A stretch of DNA of 64,000 nucleotides from Pseudomonas multiresinivorans (GTDB lineage Bacteria > Pseudomonadota > Gammaproteobacteria > Pseudomonadales > Pseudomonadaceae): NCBI RefSeq assembly GCF_012971725.1, contig NZ_CP048833.1, positions 2,046,001 through 2,110,000 on the forward strand, written 5' to 3'. The notes under the pieces were generated by a model. That model was not told where the DNA came from, ran no database searches, and saw only the letters and a list, made by a program, of their open reading frames with translations. Positions 1 through 7,418 of this stretch are shown piece after piece. The translations under genes and the position numbers were made by a program. Numbering within the stretch: position 1 is the stretch's first letter; every line of letters starts with the position of its first letter.

Positions 1-299
1 GGCTGGCCGCTGAAGGTCAGCCGACCAAGCACGAGAAGGTCGAGTCCACGGCGATGCTCAACAGCGTCCCGGTGACGTCGGATGAGCTGGAGCGCTTCTA
101 TGCGCACCTGGAATCGACCCTGGTGGATATCCAGTTCCTCGACCCGCAGAAGCCGCGCCACCTGATGTCGCGCCTGCGTCGCCTGTACGGCCGCAGCGGC
201 GTCAGCAAGCTGGAGATGAATATCCTGCGGGGTATTCTCACCGAGACACAGAAGGCTGCCCGCGGGGAGCTTTCCAAGCGGAGTGATGAAGATGTTTGA
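1..299 (+). CDS. trmJ: tRNA (cytidine/uridine-2'-O-)-methyltransferase TrmJ, 3' part only
   Basis: The reading frame is open from base 3 and runs to a TGA at 297-299, so only about the last 98 residues are present. The visible part contains the helical tail typical of the TrmJ C-terminus (VPVTSDELERFYAHLE, then LRRLYGRSGVSKLEMNILRG). TrmJ is a SPOUT-class enzyme that 2'-O-methylates nucleotide 32 of tRNAs. The catalytic SPOUT knot lies outside the window. The 3' end overlaps the likely cysE start by a few bases, which suggests translational coupling. The order trmJ-cysE-iscR is the usual Pseudomonas one, and this supports the assignment. Confidence 0.85.
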   Translation, partial: LAAEGQPTKHEKVESTAMLNSVPVTSDELERFYAHLESTLVDIQFLDPQKPRHLMSRLRRLYGRSGVSKLEMNILRGILTETQKAARGELSKRSDEDV

Positions 300-1071
300 G
301 CGTGTACGCGAGGATATCCAGAGCGTATTCCATCGTGACCCGGCGGCGCGCAACGCCTTCGAGGTGCTGACCTGCTATCCGGGGTTGCATGCCGTCTGGC
401 TGCATCGTCTGGCTCATGGCCTGTGGGCGTCCGGCTGGAAATGGCTGGCGCGCATGGTGTCGAACTTCGGTCGCTGGATGACCGGCATCGAGATCCATCC
501 GGGTGCGAAGATCGGTCGCCGGTTCTTCATCGATCACGGCCTGGGTATCGTCATCGGCGAAACCGCCGAGATCGGCGATGACGTGACCATCTACCAGGGC
601 GTAACCCTGGGCGGCACAAGCTGGAACAAGGGCAAGCGCCATCCGACCCTGGCCGATGGCGTGGTGGTGGGGGCGGGCGCCAAGGTGCTTGGTCCGTTCA
701 CCGTCGGCGCCGGGGCCAAGGTTGGTTCCAATGCCGTGGTGACCAAGGAGGTACCGCCTGGGGCTACCGTCGTGGGTATTCCGGGTCGCATCATCGTCAA
801 GGATGACGCGGATCAGGCGGCCAAGCGCCAGGCCATGGCAGAAAAGCTCGGATTCGATGCCTACGGCGTCAGCCAGGACATGCCCGACCCGGTGGCGCGC
901 GCCATCGGTCAGTTGCTCGATCACCTGCAGGCGGTCGACGGCCGTCTGGAAGGCATGTGCAAGGCTCTGACGGCTTTGGGCAGTGACTACTGTGCCAAGG
1001 ATCTTCCGGTTCTGCGGGAAGAGGACTTTGCCGGGGTCAAGGATCAGGAGAGCAGCCAGTCGGCGCAGTGA
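292..1071 (+). CDS. cysE: Serine O-acetyltransferase CysE
   Basis: This 259-residue protein acetylates L-serine with acetyl-CoA, giving O-acetylserine, the precursor of cysteine. It shows the left-handed hexapeptide-repeat fold, with HPGAKIGRRFFIDHG followed by GIVIGETAEIGDDV and YQGVTLGG, and a helical N-terminus (MFERVREDIQSVFHRDP). In-frame GTG (283) and ATG (286) codons lie just upstream. I chose ATG 292 because a GGAG at 280-283 is then correctly spaced and the protein matches the pseudomonad N-terminus. The gene sits directly ahead of the isc operon, which uses cysteine as its sulfur source. Confidence 0.92.
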   Translation: MFERVREDIQSVFHRDPAARNAFEVLTCYPGLHAVWLHRLAHGLWASGWKWLARMVSNFGRWMTGIEIHPGAKIGRRFFIDHGLGIVIGETAEIGDDVTIYQGVTLGGTSWNKGKRHPTLADGVVVGAGAKVLGPFTVGAGAKVGSNAVVTKEVPPGATVVGIPGRIIVKDDADQAAKRQAMAEKLGFDAYGVSQDMPDPVARAIGQLLDHLQAVDGRLEGMCKALTALGSDYCAKDLPVLREEDFAGVKDQESSQSAQ

Positions 1072-1118
1072 TGCGCCGACGCCGCTATTGCTGTTAGAAT
1101 GCGGCGCCGTTCGCTGGC

Positions 1119-1178
1119 TAAATCCGACTAAAGTAATAGGTCTTATAGTTGACTTAAATAGTCGGAAAAGAGCATACT
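1119..1178 (+). promoter_or_regulatory. iscR promoter with overlapping type 1 IscR sites
   Basis: A -35 box TTGACT (1149-1154) and a -10-like CATACT (1173-1178) are 18 bp apart. A 25-bp element at 1145-1169 fits the type 1 IscR consensus (ATA-N3-GACT, four A/T-rich bases, then AGTC) and covers the -35. A second, weaker site begins at 1119 with TAAATCCGACTA and has a poor right half. By analogy with E. coli, [2Fe-2S]-IscR would bind here and repress its own operon when Fe-S supply is adequate. A separate TAGAAT at 1095-1100 could be a -10 of another start. Confidence 0.8.
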
Positions 1179-1211
1179 CCCGCCATACCAGCGATTCTTC
1201 CGGATTTCCCC

Positions 1212-1706
1212 ATGCGATTGACCACCAAAGGCCGCTATGCCGTCACCGCCATGCTCGACCTGGCGTTGCACGCCCAGCGTGGCCCGGTTTCTCTCGCCGA
1301 TATCTCCGAACGCCAGGGTATATCCCTGTCCTACCTGGAACAGCTGTTCGCCAAGTTGCGCCGTGGCAACCTGGTGGTCAGCGTGCGCGGTCCGGGCGGT
1401 GGCTATCAGCTGTCCCGCGACATGACCGGCATCCACGTCGCCCAGGTGATCGATGCGGTCAACGAGTCGGTCGACGCCACCCGCTGTCAAGGTCAGGGCG
1501 ACTGCCACTCCGGCGATACCTGCCTGACCCACCACCTGTGGTGCGACCTCAGTCAGCAGATTCACGAGTTTCTCAGCGGCATCAGCCTGGCCGACCTGGT
1601 CGAGCGCCGCGAAGTTCAAGAGGTCGCCCAGCGCCAGGACGAGCGTCGCTGCTCGGGCAGCAAGTCGCTGCGCCTCGACAAGATTGAAGCGTCCGCCATC
1701 GATTGA
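1212..1706 (+). CDS. iscR: Fe-S cluster-sensing regulator IscR
   Basis: A 164-residue Rrf2-family regulator. The N-terminal winged helix begins MRLTTKGRYAVTAMLDLAL. The [2Fe-2S] ligands are visible as C92, C98 and C104, with H107 as the expected fourth ligand. The E. coli protein has the same spacing. When loaded with a cluster it represses the isc operon; the apo form controls other genes. It is first in the operon, behind a promoter carrying a type 1 IscR box, so autoregulation is expected. The C-terminal tail after about residue 135 is polar and poorly conserved. Confidence 0.96.
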   Translation: MRLTTKGRYAVTAMLDLALHAQRGPVSLADISERQGISLSYLEQLFAKLRRGNLVVSVRGPGGGYQLSRDMTGIHVAQVIDAVNESVDATRCQGQGDCHSGDTCLTHHLWCDLSQQIHEFLSGISLADLVERREVQEVAQRQDERRCSGSKSLRLDKIEASAID

Positions 1707-1734
1707 GCGAACGCCCGCCTGTAGGAGTTACCTG

Positions 1735-2949
1735 ATGAGATTGCCGATTTACCTCGACTACTCCGCCACCACCCCGGTGGATCCGCGTGTCGCTCAGAAA
1801 ATGGCCGACTGTCTGCTGGTTGACGGCAATTTCGGCAACCCGGCTTCGCGTTCCCACCTCTTCGGCTGGAAGGCCGAGGAAGCGGCTGAGAACGCCCGTC
1901 GCCAGGTCGCCGAGCTGGTCAATGCCGACCCCCGCGAGATCGTCTGGACGTCCGGTGCCACCGAGTCCGACAACCTCGCCGTCAAGGGTGTCGCGCACTT
2001 CTACGCGACCAAGGGCAAGCACATCATCACCTCGAAGATCGAGCACAAGGCGGTCCTGGATACCTGCCGCCAGCTGGAGCGCGAAGGCTTCGAAGTGACC
2101 TATCTGGAGCCGACTCCCGAGGGCATTATCACCCCGGCAATGGTCGAGGCCGCCCTGCGTGACGACACCATCCTGGTCTCGGTCATGCACGTGAACAACG
2201 AAGTCGGCAGCATCAACGATATTGCCGCCATCGGCGAGCTGACCCGTTCGCGCGGCATCCTGCTGCATGTCGACGCTGCTCAGTCCGCCGGCAAGGTGGA
2301 CATCGACCTGGAAAAACTCAAGGTCGACCTGATGTCCTTCTCTGCCCACAAGGTCTATGGCCCCAAAGGCATGGGCGCTCTGTACGTGCGCCGCAAGCCG
2401 CGTGTACGTCTGGAAGCCCAGATGCACGGTGGCGGCCACGAGCGCGGCATGCGTTCGGGCACCCTGGCGACCCACCAGATCGTCGGCATGGGCGAAGCCT
2501 TCCGCATCGCCAAGGAAGAAATGCACCAGGAAATGGCCCGCATCGAAGGCCTGCGCAAGCGCTTCTTCGATCAGGTGCAGGACCTGGAAGAGCTGTATCT
2601 CAATGGCAGCCCGGTTTCCTACGCACCGAACATCCTCAACGTCAGCTTCAACTACGTCGAAGGCGAGTCGCTGATGATGTCGCTCAAGGACCTGGCCGTT
2701 TCGTCCGGTTCCGCCTGCACCTCGGCCTCGCTGGAGCCGTCCTACGTGCTCCGCGCCCTGGGTCGCAACGACGAACTGGCGCACAGCTCCATCCGTTTCA
2801 GCTTCGGCCGCTTCACCACCGAAGAAGAGGTCGATTACGCCGCCAAGAAGGTGGTGGAAGCCGTTTCCAAGCTGCGTGAGCTCTCGCCGCTGTGGGATAT
2901 GTTCAAAGAGGGTGTCGACCTGTCCAAGGTCGAATGGCAGGCCCACTGA
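1735..2949 (+). CDS. iscS: Cysteine desulfurase IscS
   Basis: A 404-residue PLP enzyme that takes sulfur from cysteine as a persulfide and passes it to IscU and to tRNA thiolation. The PLP lysine is K206 in SFSAHKVYGPKG, and the persulfide cysteine is C328 in SSGSACTSASLE. Both positions equal those in E. coli. I chose ATG 1735 because TAGGAG lies at 1722-1727 and the protein then begins MRLPIYLDYSATTPVD. An in-frame start at 1684 would overlap iscR and add an unconserved leader. It is the second gene of the isc operon, 28 bp after iscR. Confidence 0.97.
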   Translation: MRLPIYLDYSATTPVDPRVAQKMADCLLVDGNFGNPASRSHLFGWKAEEAAENARRQVAELVNADPREIVWTSGATESDNLAVKGVAHFYATKGKHIITSKIEHKAVLDTCRQLEREGFEVTYLEPTPEGIITPAMVEAALRDDTILVSVMHVNNEVGSINDIAAIGELTRSRGILLHVDAAQSAGKVDIDLEKLKVDLMSFSAHKVYGPKGMGALYVRRKPRVRLEAQMHGGGHERGMRSGTLATHQIVGMGEAFRIAKEEMHQEMARIEGLRKRFFDQVQDLEELYLNGSPVSYAPNILNVSFNYVEGESLMMSLKDLAVSSGSACTSASLEPSYVLRALGRNDELAHSSIRFSFGRFTTEEEVDYAAKKVVEAVSKLRELSPLWDMFKEGVDLSKVEWQAH

Positions 2950-2976
2950 CCCGCCCCGTAGAAGTGAGGATTAGCC

Positions 2977-3363
2977 ATGGCTTACAGTGACAAGGTCATC
3001 GACCACTACGAAAACCCGCGCAACGTCGGCAAGCTCAACGCCGAAGATCCGGATGTCGGCACCGGCATGGTCGGTGCTCCCGCTTGCGGCGACGTGATGC
3101 GCTTGCAGATCAAGGTCAACGAGCAGGGCGTCATCGAGGACGCCAAGTTCAAGACCTACGGCTGCGGTTCGGCCATCGCCTCCAGCTCCCTCGCCACCGA
3201 GTGGATGAAGGGTAAGACCCTGGACGAAGCAGAATCGATCAAGAACACCACCATCGCCGAAGAACTGGCTCTGCCGCCGGTGAAGATCCACTGCTCGGTA
3301 CTCGCCGAGGACGCCATCAAGGCGGCCGTGCGCGACTACAAGCAGAAGAAAGGTCTGCTCTGA
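2977..3363 (+). CDS. iscU: Fe-S cluster assembly scaffold IscU
   Basis: A 128-residue scaffold on which nascent [2Fe-2S] clusters are built. The three cluster cysteines C37, C63 and C106 are present, and the LPPVK motif (99-103) is the recognition sequence for the HscA chaperone encoded downstream. The length and N-terminus (MAYSDKVIDHYENPRN) are standard. It is 27 bp downstream of iscS and has its own ribosome-binding site (GTGAGGA before the ATG). Confidence 0.97.
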   Translation: MAYSDKVIDHYENPRNVGKLNAEDPDVGTGMVGAPACGDVMRLQIKVNEQGVIEDAKFKTYGCGSAIASSSLATEWMKGKTLDEAESIKNTTIAEELALPPVKIHCSVLAEDAIKAAVRDYKQKKGLL

Positions 3364-3389
3364 AGCGATTCGTTGAGTAAGGAGTTCCC

Positions 3390-3713
3390 ATGGCCATCAG
3401 CATGACCGAAGCCGCCGCCAACCACGTTCGCCGCTCCCTCGAAGGGCGCGGCAAGGGCGAGGGCATTCGTCTTGGCGTGCGTACCACCGGCTGTTCGGGC
3501 CTTGCCTACGTGCTGGAGTTCGTCGACGAACTGGCAGCCGAGGATGAGGTGTTCGAGAGCCACGGCGTGAAGGTCATCATCGACCCGAAAAGCCTGGTCT
3601 ACCTCGACGGCACGGAGTTGGACTTCACCAAGGAAGGCCTCAACGAGGGCTTCAAGTTCAACAACCCGAACGTGCGCGGTGAGTGTGGCTGCGGCGAAAG
3701 CTTCAACGTCTGA
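3390..3713 (+). CDS. iscA: A-type Fe-S carrier IscA
   Basis: A 107-residue A-type carrier that receives clusters from IscU and passes them to apo-proteins, notably in [4Fe-4S] assembly. The three conserved cysteines are C35 (TTGCSGLAY) and C99/C101 in the C-terminal GECGCGESF. AAGGAG precedes the ATG at a normal distance. It sits between iscU and hscB, as in other proteobacteria. Confidence 0.96.
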   Translation: MAISMTEAAANHVRRSLEGRGKGEGIRLGVRTTGCSGLAYVLEFVDELAAEDEVFESHGVKVIIDPKSLVYLDGTELDFTKEGLNEGFKFNNPNVRGECGCGESFNV

Positions 3714-3721
3714 GGCTGGGT

Positions 3722-4243
3722 GTGGGTAGTCCCTGTCACTTTGCGCTATTCGACCTGCAGCCGGGCTTCCGGATTGATCTGGAAGCCCTTGGCAATCGCT
3801 ACCGTGAGCTGGTGCGAACCGTCCATCCGGACCGTTTCGCCGATGCTTCCGAGCGCGAGCAGCGACTGGCGCAGTCCAAGGCCGCCGAGCTCAACGATGC
3901 CTACCAGACGCTGAAGAGCGTTCCGCGTCGTGCCCTGTACCTGCTGGCCCTGCGCGGCAATGCGTTGCCGCTGGAAGCCACGGTGCAGGATCCGGAGTTC
4001 CTCTTGCAGCAAATGCAGCTGCGCGAGGACCTGGAAGACCTGCAGGAAAGCGCTGATCTCGACGGCGTGGCGCAGTTCAAGCGTCAGTTGAAATCCGCCC
4101 AGCAGCGTCTGGAAGAGGATTTCGCCGATTGCTGGGATGATGCAGCCCGTCGTGATCTGGCCGAGCGTCTGGTTCGCCGCATGCAGTTCCTCGACAAGCT
4201 GGCGCAGGAAGTGCGGCAGCTCGAAGAGCGACTCGACGATTAA
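3722..4243 (+). CDS. hscB: J-domain co-chaperone HscB
   Basis: A 173-residue co-chaperone that delivers IscU to HscA and stimulates its ATPase. The J-domain HPD motif is at residues 35-37 (VRTVHPDRF), and a C-terminal three-helix domain binds IscU. I chose GTG at 3722, giving MGSPCHFALFDLQPGF, which fits the pseudomonad N-terminus. An in-frame ATG at 3683 would lie inside iscA and add an Arg/Leu-rich leader. GAGG just upstream is correctly spaced for the GTG. Confidence 0.94.
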   Translation: MGSPCHFALFDLQPGFRIDLEALGNRYRELVRTVHPDRFADASEREQRLAQSKAAELNDAYQTLKSVPRRALYLLALRGNALPLEATVQDPEFLLQQMQLREDLEDLQESADLDGVAQFKRQLKSAQQRLEEDFADCWDDAARRDLAERLVRRMQFLDKLAQEVRQLEERLDD

Positions 4244-4287
4244 TCCGCGCGGCCCGCGCCGCGCCCGATAGCCTGATTAGAAACCGC

Positions 4288-6147
4288 ATGGCCCTACTGC
4301 AGATCGCCGAGCCCGGACAAAGTCCCCAGCCACACCAGCGTCGCCTGGCGGTGGGGATCGACCTGGGCACCACGAATTCCCTGGTCGCTGCCGTGCGCAG
4401 CGGCGTCGCAGCACCCTTGCCCGATGATCGCGGCGAAGTGATCCTGCCGTCTGCGGTGCGCTATCTCGCCGATCGCATCGAGGTGGGCGAGAGCGTTCGC
4501 GCCAACGCCTCGCAGGACCCGCTGAACTCCATCATCTCGGTCAAGCGCTTCATGGGGCGCGGCCTGGAAGATGTGAAGCAACTGGGCGGCCAACTGCCGT
4601 ACCGCTTCACCCAGGGCGAATCGCACATGCCCTTCATCGAGACTGTCCAGGGTGCCAAGAGCCCGGTGGAAGTCTCGGCTGAGATCCTCCGCGTCCTGCG
4701 TCAGCGTGCCGAGTCCACCCTGGGTGGCGAGCTGGTTGGCGCGGTGATCACTGTTCCCGCCTATTTCGACGACGCCCAGCGTCAGGCCACCAAGGATGCT
4801 GCGCGTCTGGCCGGCCTGCACGTTCTGCGCCTGCTCAATGAGCCGACCGCTGCTGCTGTGGCCTACGGCCTGGACAAGAACGCCGAGGGCGTGGTCGCCA
4901 TCTATGACCTGGGCGGCGGTACCTTCGATATTTCCATCCTGCGCCTGACCCGTGGCGTCTTCGAAGTTCTGGCCACCGGCGGTGATACCGCGCTGGGCGG
5001 CGACGACTTCGACCATGCCATTGCCGGCTGGATCATCGAGCAGGCTGGCCTCTCGGCCGATCTCGATCCGGGTGCCCAGCGCCGCCTGCTGCAGACTGCC
5101 TGCGCGGCCAAGGAAGCGCTGACCGACAGTGCCAGCGTGGCCGTTGCTTATGACAGCTGGTCTGGTGAACTGACCCGCAACCAGCTTGAGGCCCTGATCG
5201 ATCCGCTGATCCAGCGCAGCCTCAAGTCCTGCCGTCGCGCAGTTCGTGATTCCGGTGTCGAGCTGGAAGAAGTCAGCGCCGTCGTCATGGTTGGCGGCTC
5301 GACCCGCGTACCTCGTGTGCGCGAACTGGTGGGCGACCTGTTCGCTCGCGACCCGCTGACCGACATCGATCCGGATCAGGTCGTCGCCATTGGCGCGGCC
5401 ATCCAGGCTGATGCCCTGGCCGGCAACAAGCGCGGCGAAGAGTTGCTGCTGCTGGACGTGATTCCCCTGTCGCTCGGCCTGGAAACCATGGGCGGGCTGA
5501 TGGAGAAGGTGATTCCGCGCAACACCACTATCCCGGTGGCGCGTGCTCAGGAGTTCACCACCTACAAGGATGGCCAGACGGCCATGATGATTCATGTGCT
5601 GCAAGGCGAGCGTGAGTTGGTCAAGGACTGCCGGTCCCTGGCGCGCTTCGAGCTGCGCGGCATTCCACCGATGGTAGCTGGCGCGGCGAAGATTCGCGTC
5701 AGCTTCCAGGTTGATGCTGACGGTTTGCTGGGCGTTTCCGCTCGCGAATTGTCCTCGGGCGTCGAGGCGAGCATCCAGGTCAAGCCTTCCTATGGCCTGA
5801 CCGATGGCGAAATCGCTCGTATGCTGCAGGACTCCTTCCAGTATGCCGGCGATGATCTTGCTGCCCGCGCCCTGCGTGAGCAGCAGGTCGAGGCCCAGCG
5901 CCTGCTGGAGGCCGTGCAGTCGGCGCTGGACGCCGACGGCGAGCGCCTGCTGGAGGCCGACGAGCGCCTGGTCATCGATGCCGGCATGGACTCGCTGCGC
6001 GAACTGGCCACCGGCAGCGATACCGTCGCCATCGAACAACAGATCAAGCGTCTGTCCCAGCTGACCGACGCCTTTGCCGCGCGCCGTATGGACGCCACCG
6101 TCAAAGCCGCACTGGCCGGTCGCCGGCTCAACGAAATCGAGGAATAA
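4288..6147 (+). CDS. hscA: Hsp70-type chaperone HscA
   Basis: A 619-residue specialised Hsp70 that uses ATP to release clusters from IscU. The actin-like ATPase domain contains GIDLGTTNS near residue 24, the phosphate-2 loop IYDLGGGTFD, and GGSTRVPRVRELVG. The substrate-binding domain starts near residue 390 and recognises the LPPVK motif seen in IscU. It follows hscB by 44 bp and precedes fdx by 6 bp, so the three are probably co-transcribed. The length matches the family (about 616-621). Confidence 0.96.
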   Translation: MALLQIAEPGQSPQPHQRRLAVGIDLGTTNSLVAAVRSGVAAPLPDDRGEVILPSAVRYLADRIEVGESVRANASQDPLNSIISVKRFMGRGLEDVKQLGGQLPYRFTQGESHMPFIETVQGAKSPVEVSAEILRVLRQRAESTLGGELVGAVITVPAYFDDAQRQATKDAARLAGLHVLRLLNEPTAAAVAYGLDKNAEGVVAIYDLGGGTFDISILRLTRGVFEVLATGGDTALGGDDFDHAIAGWIIEQAGLSADLDPGAQRRLLQTACAAKEALTDSASVAVAYDSWSGELTRNQLEALIDPLIQRSLKSCRRAVRDSGVELEEVSAVVMVGGSTRVPRVRELVGDLFARDPLTDIDPDQVVAIGAAIQADALAGNKRGEELLLLDVIPLSLGLETMGGLMEKVIPRNTTIPVARAQEFTTYKDGQTAMMIHVLQGERELVKDCRSLARFELRGIPPMVAGAAKIRVSFQVDADGLLGVSARELSSGVEASIQVKPSYGLTDGEIARMLQDSFQYAGDDLAARALREQQVEAQRLLEAVQSALDADGERLLEADERLVIDAGMDSLRELATGSDTVAIEQQIKRLSQLTDAFAARRMDATVKAALAGRRLNEIEE

Positions 6148-6153
6148 GCGAAG

Positions 6154-6492
6154 ATGCCGCAGATTGTCTTTCTGCCCCACGCCGAACACTGCCCGGAAGG
6201 CGCGGTGATCGAAGCCCAGCCGGGCGAAACCATCATGAAGGCAGCGCTGCGCAATGGCATCGAGATCGAGCATGCCTGCGAGATGTCCTGTGCCTGCACC
6301 ACCTGCCACGTGATCGTGCGCGAAGGCTTCAACTCGATGGAAGCCTCCGACGAGCTGGAAGACGACATGCTGGACAAGGCCTGGGGTCTGGAGGCTGATT
6401 CGCGCCTGTCCTGCCAGGCTGTGGTCGGCGAGACGGACCTGGTGGTGGAAATTCCGAAGTACACCATCAACCAGGTGTCCGAAGGTCACTGA
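6154..6492 (+). CDS. fdx: [2Fe-2S] ferredoxin, Isc type
   Basis: A 112-residue adrenodoxin-type ferredoxin that supplies electrons for cluster assembly on IscU. The ligands are C42, C48, C51 and C87. The additional C46 lies in the loop, as in E. coli Fdx. The characteristic segment ACEMSCACTTCHVIV is intact. It is tightly packed after hscA and before iscX. Confidence 0.96.
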   Translation: MPQIVFLPHAEHCPEGAVIEAQPGETIMKAALRNGIEIEHACEMSCACTTCHVIVREGFNSMEASDELEDDMLDKAWGLEADSRLSCQAVVGETDLVVEIPKYTINQVSEGH

Positions 6493-6506
6493 AGCGGAGC
6501 GTTCAC

Positions 6507-6707
6507 ATGAGTCTGAAATGGGTTGATGTGCTCGAAATCGCCATCCAGTTGGCCGAATCCAAGCCGGATGTCGATCCGCGCTACGTGAATTTCGTCGATC
6601 TGCACCGCTGGGTGCTGGCATTGCCGGAGTTCAGCGACGATCCTTCCCGCGGCGGGGAGAAGGTCCTGGAGGCCATCCAGGCCGCCTGGATCGAGGAAGC
6701 CGACTGA
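6507..6707 (+). CDS. iscX: Fe-S assembly accessory protein IscX
   Basis: A 66-residue acidic protein of the IscX/YfhJ family. It binds iron and IscS and tunes the rate of cluster assembly. The family pattern DVDPRYVNFVDLHRWV followed by FSDDPSR is present. It is the last gene of the isc operon and is followed by an inverted repeat at 6746-6768. Confidence 0.94.
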   Translation: MSLKWVDVLEIAIQLAESKPDVDPRYVNFVDLHRWVLALPEFSDDPSRGGEKVLEAIQAAWIEEAD

Positions 6708-6745
6708 GGGCGCGGCTCACCAGAGCCGCGTACCCATTTGTCATG

Positions 6746-6768
6746 AACCCGCGTATAATTCGCGGGTT
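6746..6768 (+). terminator. Hairpin after iscX, possible terminator
   Basis: AACCCGCG (6746-6753) and CGCGGGTT (6761-6768) form a perfect 8-bp stem around a 7-base loop, followed by TTAT. This is a plausible end for the isc operon. The loop is TATAATT, which reads as a consensus -10 box. No good -35 is found 16-18 bp upstream, so I favour the terminator reading. Confidence 0.55.
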
Positions 6769-6788
6769 TTATCTTTAGGTGAGCTGTC

Positions 6789-6812
6789 GAAAATTTCCCC
6801 AGGGGAATTTTC
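6789..6812. other. Inverted repeat in the ndk leader region
   Basis: GAAAATTTCCCC and GGGGAATTTTC flank a single A and would form an 11-bp stem with one bulged T. The element lies in the 250-bp gap between iscX and ndk, about 145 bp upstream of the ndk start. It is not followed by a T-run. It could be an operator or an RNA structure. A TAGAAT at 6885-6890 is a candidate -10 for ndk. Confidence 0.4.
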
Positions 6813-6957
6813 CAGTCGCCGGCCCTGTCGCAGTCGGGCCGGTTTCGCGGCTGCCGCCCAACGGGCGTGGCGCGCGGCAAACCCTAGAATCGCAGGAGCT
6901 CCTGGCCACGCCAGGGGCTTCTTGGCATTACCAACCTTGCTTTTCGGAGTTATTTCC

Positions 6958-7389
6958 ATGGCCCTGCAACGTACCTTCTCCATCATCAAGCCCGACGCCG
7001 TTTCCAAGAACGTCATCGGCGAAATCCTGACCCGCTTCGAGAAAGCCGGTCTGCGCGTTGTCGCTTCGAAGATGGTTCAGCTGTCCGAGCGCGAAGCTGG
7101 CGGTTTCTACGCCGAGCACAAAGAGCGTCCCTTCTTCAAGGACCTGGTTTCCTTCATGACCTCCGGCCCGGTCGTCGTTCAGGTTCTGGAAGGCGAAGAC
7201 GCCATCCTGCGCAACCGTGAGCTGATGGGCGCCACCGATCCGAAGAAAGCCGACGCCGGCACCATCCGCGCCGACTTCGCTGTTTCCATCGACGAGAACG
7301 CCGTACACGGTTCCGACTCGGAAGCTTCGGCTGCCCGCGAAATCGCTTACTTCTTCTCCAGCACCGAGGTGTGCGAGCGCATTCGCTGA
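6958..7389 (+). CDS. ndk: Nucleoside diphosphate kinase
   Basis: A 143-residue enzyme that transfers the gamma phosphate between NTPs and NDPs and balances nucleotide pools. The phospho-histidine is H117 in ENAVHGSDS. The start ATG at 6958 gives MALQRTFSIIKPDAV, the conserved N-terminus. An in-frame ATG at 6922 would add 12 residues and is less likely. CGGAG at 6945-6949 is a suitable ribosome-binding site for 6958. The gene lies between the isc operon and rlmN, as in P. aeruginosa. Confidence 0.97.
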   Translation: MALQRTFSIIKPDAVSKNVIGEILTRFEKAGLRVVASKMVQLSEREAGGFYAEHKERPFFKDLVSFMTSGPVVVQVLEGEDAILRNRELMGATDPKKADAGTIRADFAVSIDENAVHGSDSEASAAREIAYFFSSTEVCERIR

Positions 7390-7418
7390 TCCGTCAGTGA
7401 ATGAGCGAGGGTGAATCC

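Noticed and set aside
1684..1734. Upstream extensions of several genes (for example iscS from 1684, hscB from 3683, guaB from 34256, mltF from 41716, purL from 41575)
   Set aside because: The extra N-terminal sequence overlaps neighbours, REPs or promoters and is not family-like. Internal starts have better ribosome-binding sites.
4294..6621. A 775-codon open frame on the minus strand opposite hscA
   Set aside because: Same reason: antisense to a recognised gene, no motif, and no ribosome-binding site.
6738..6759. Promoter TTGTCA (6738) with TATAAT (6754)
   Set aside because: The spacer is only 10 bp, too short for sigma-70. The TATAAT lies in a terminator-like loop.
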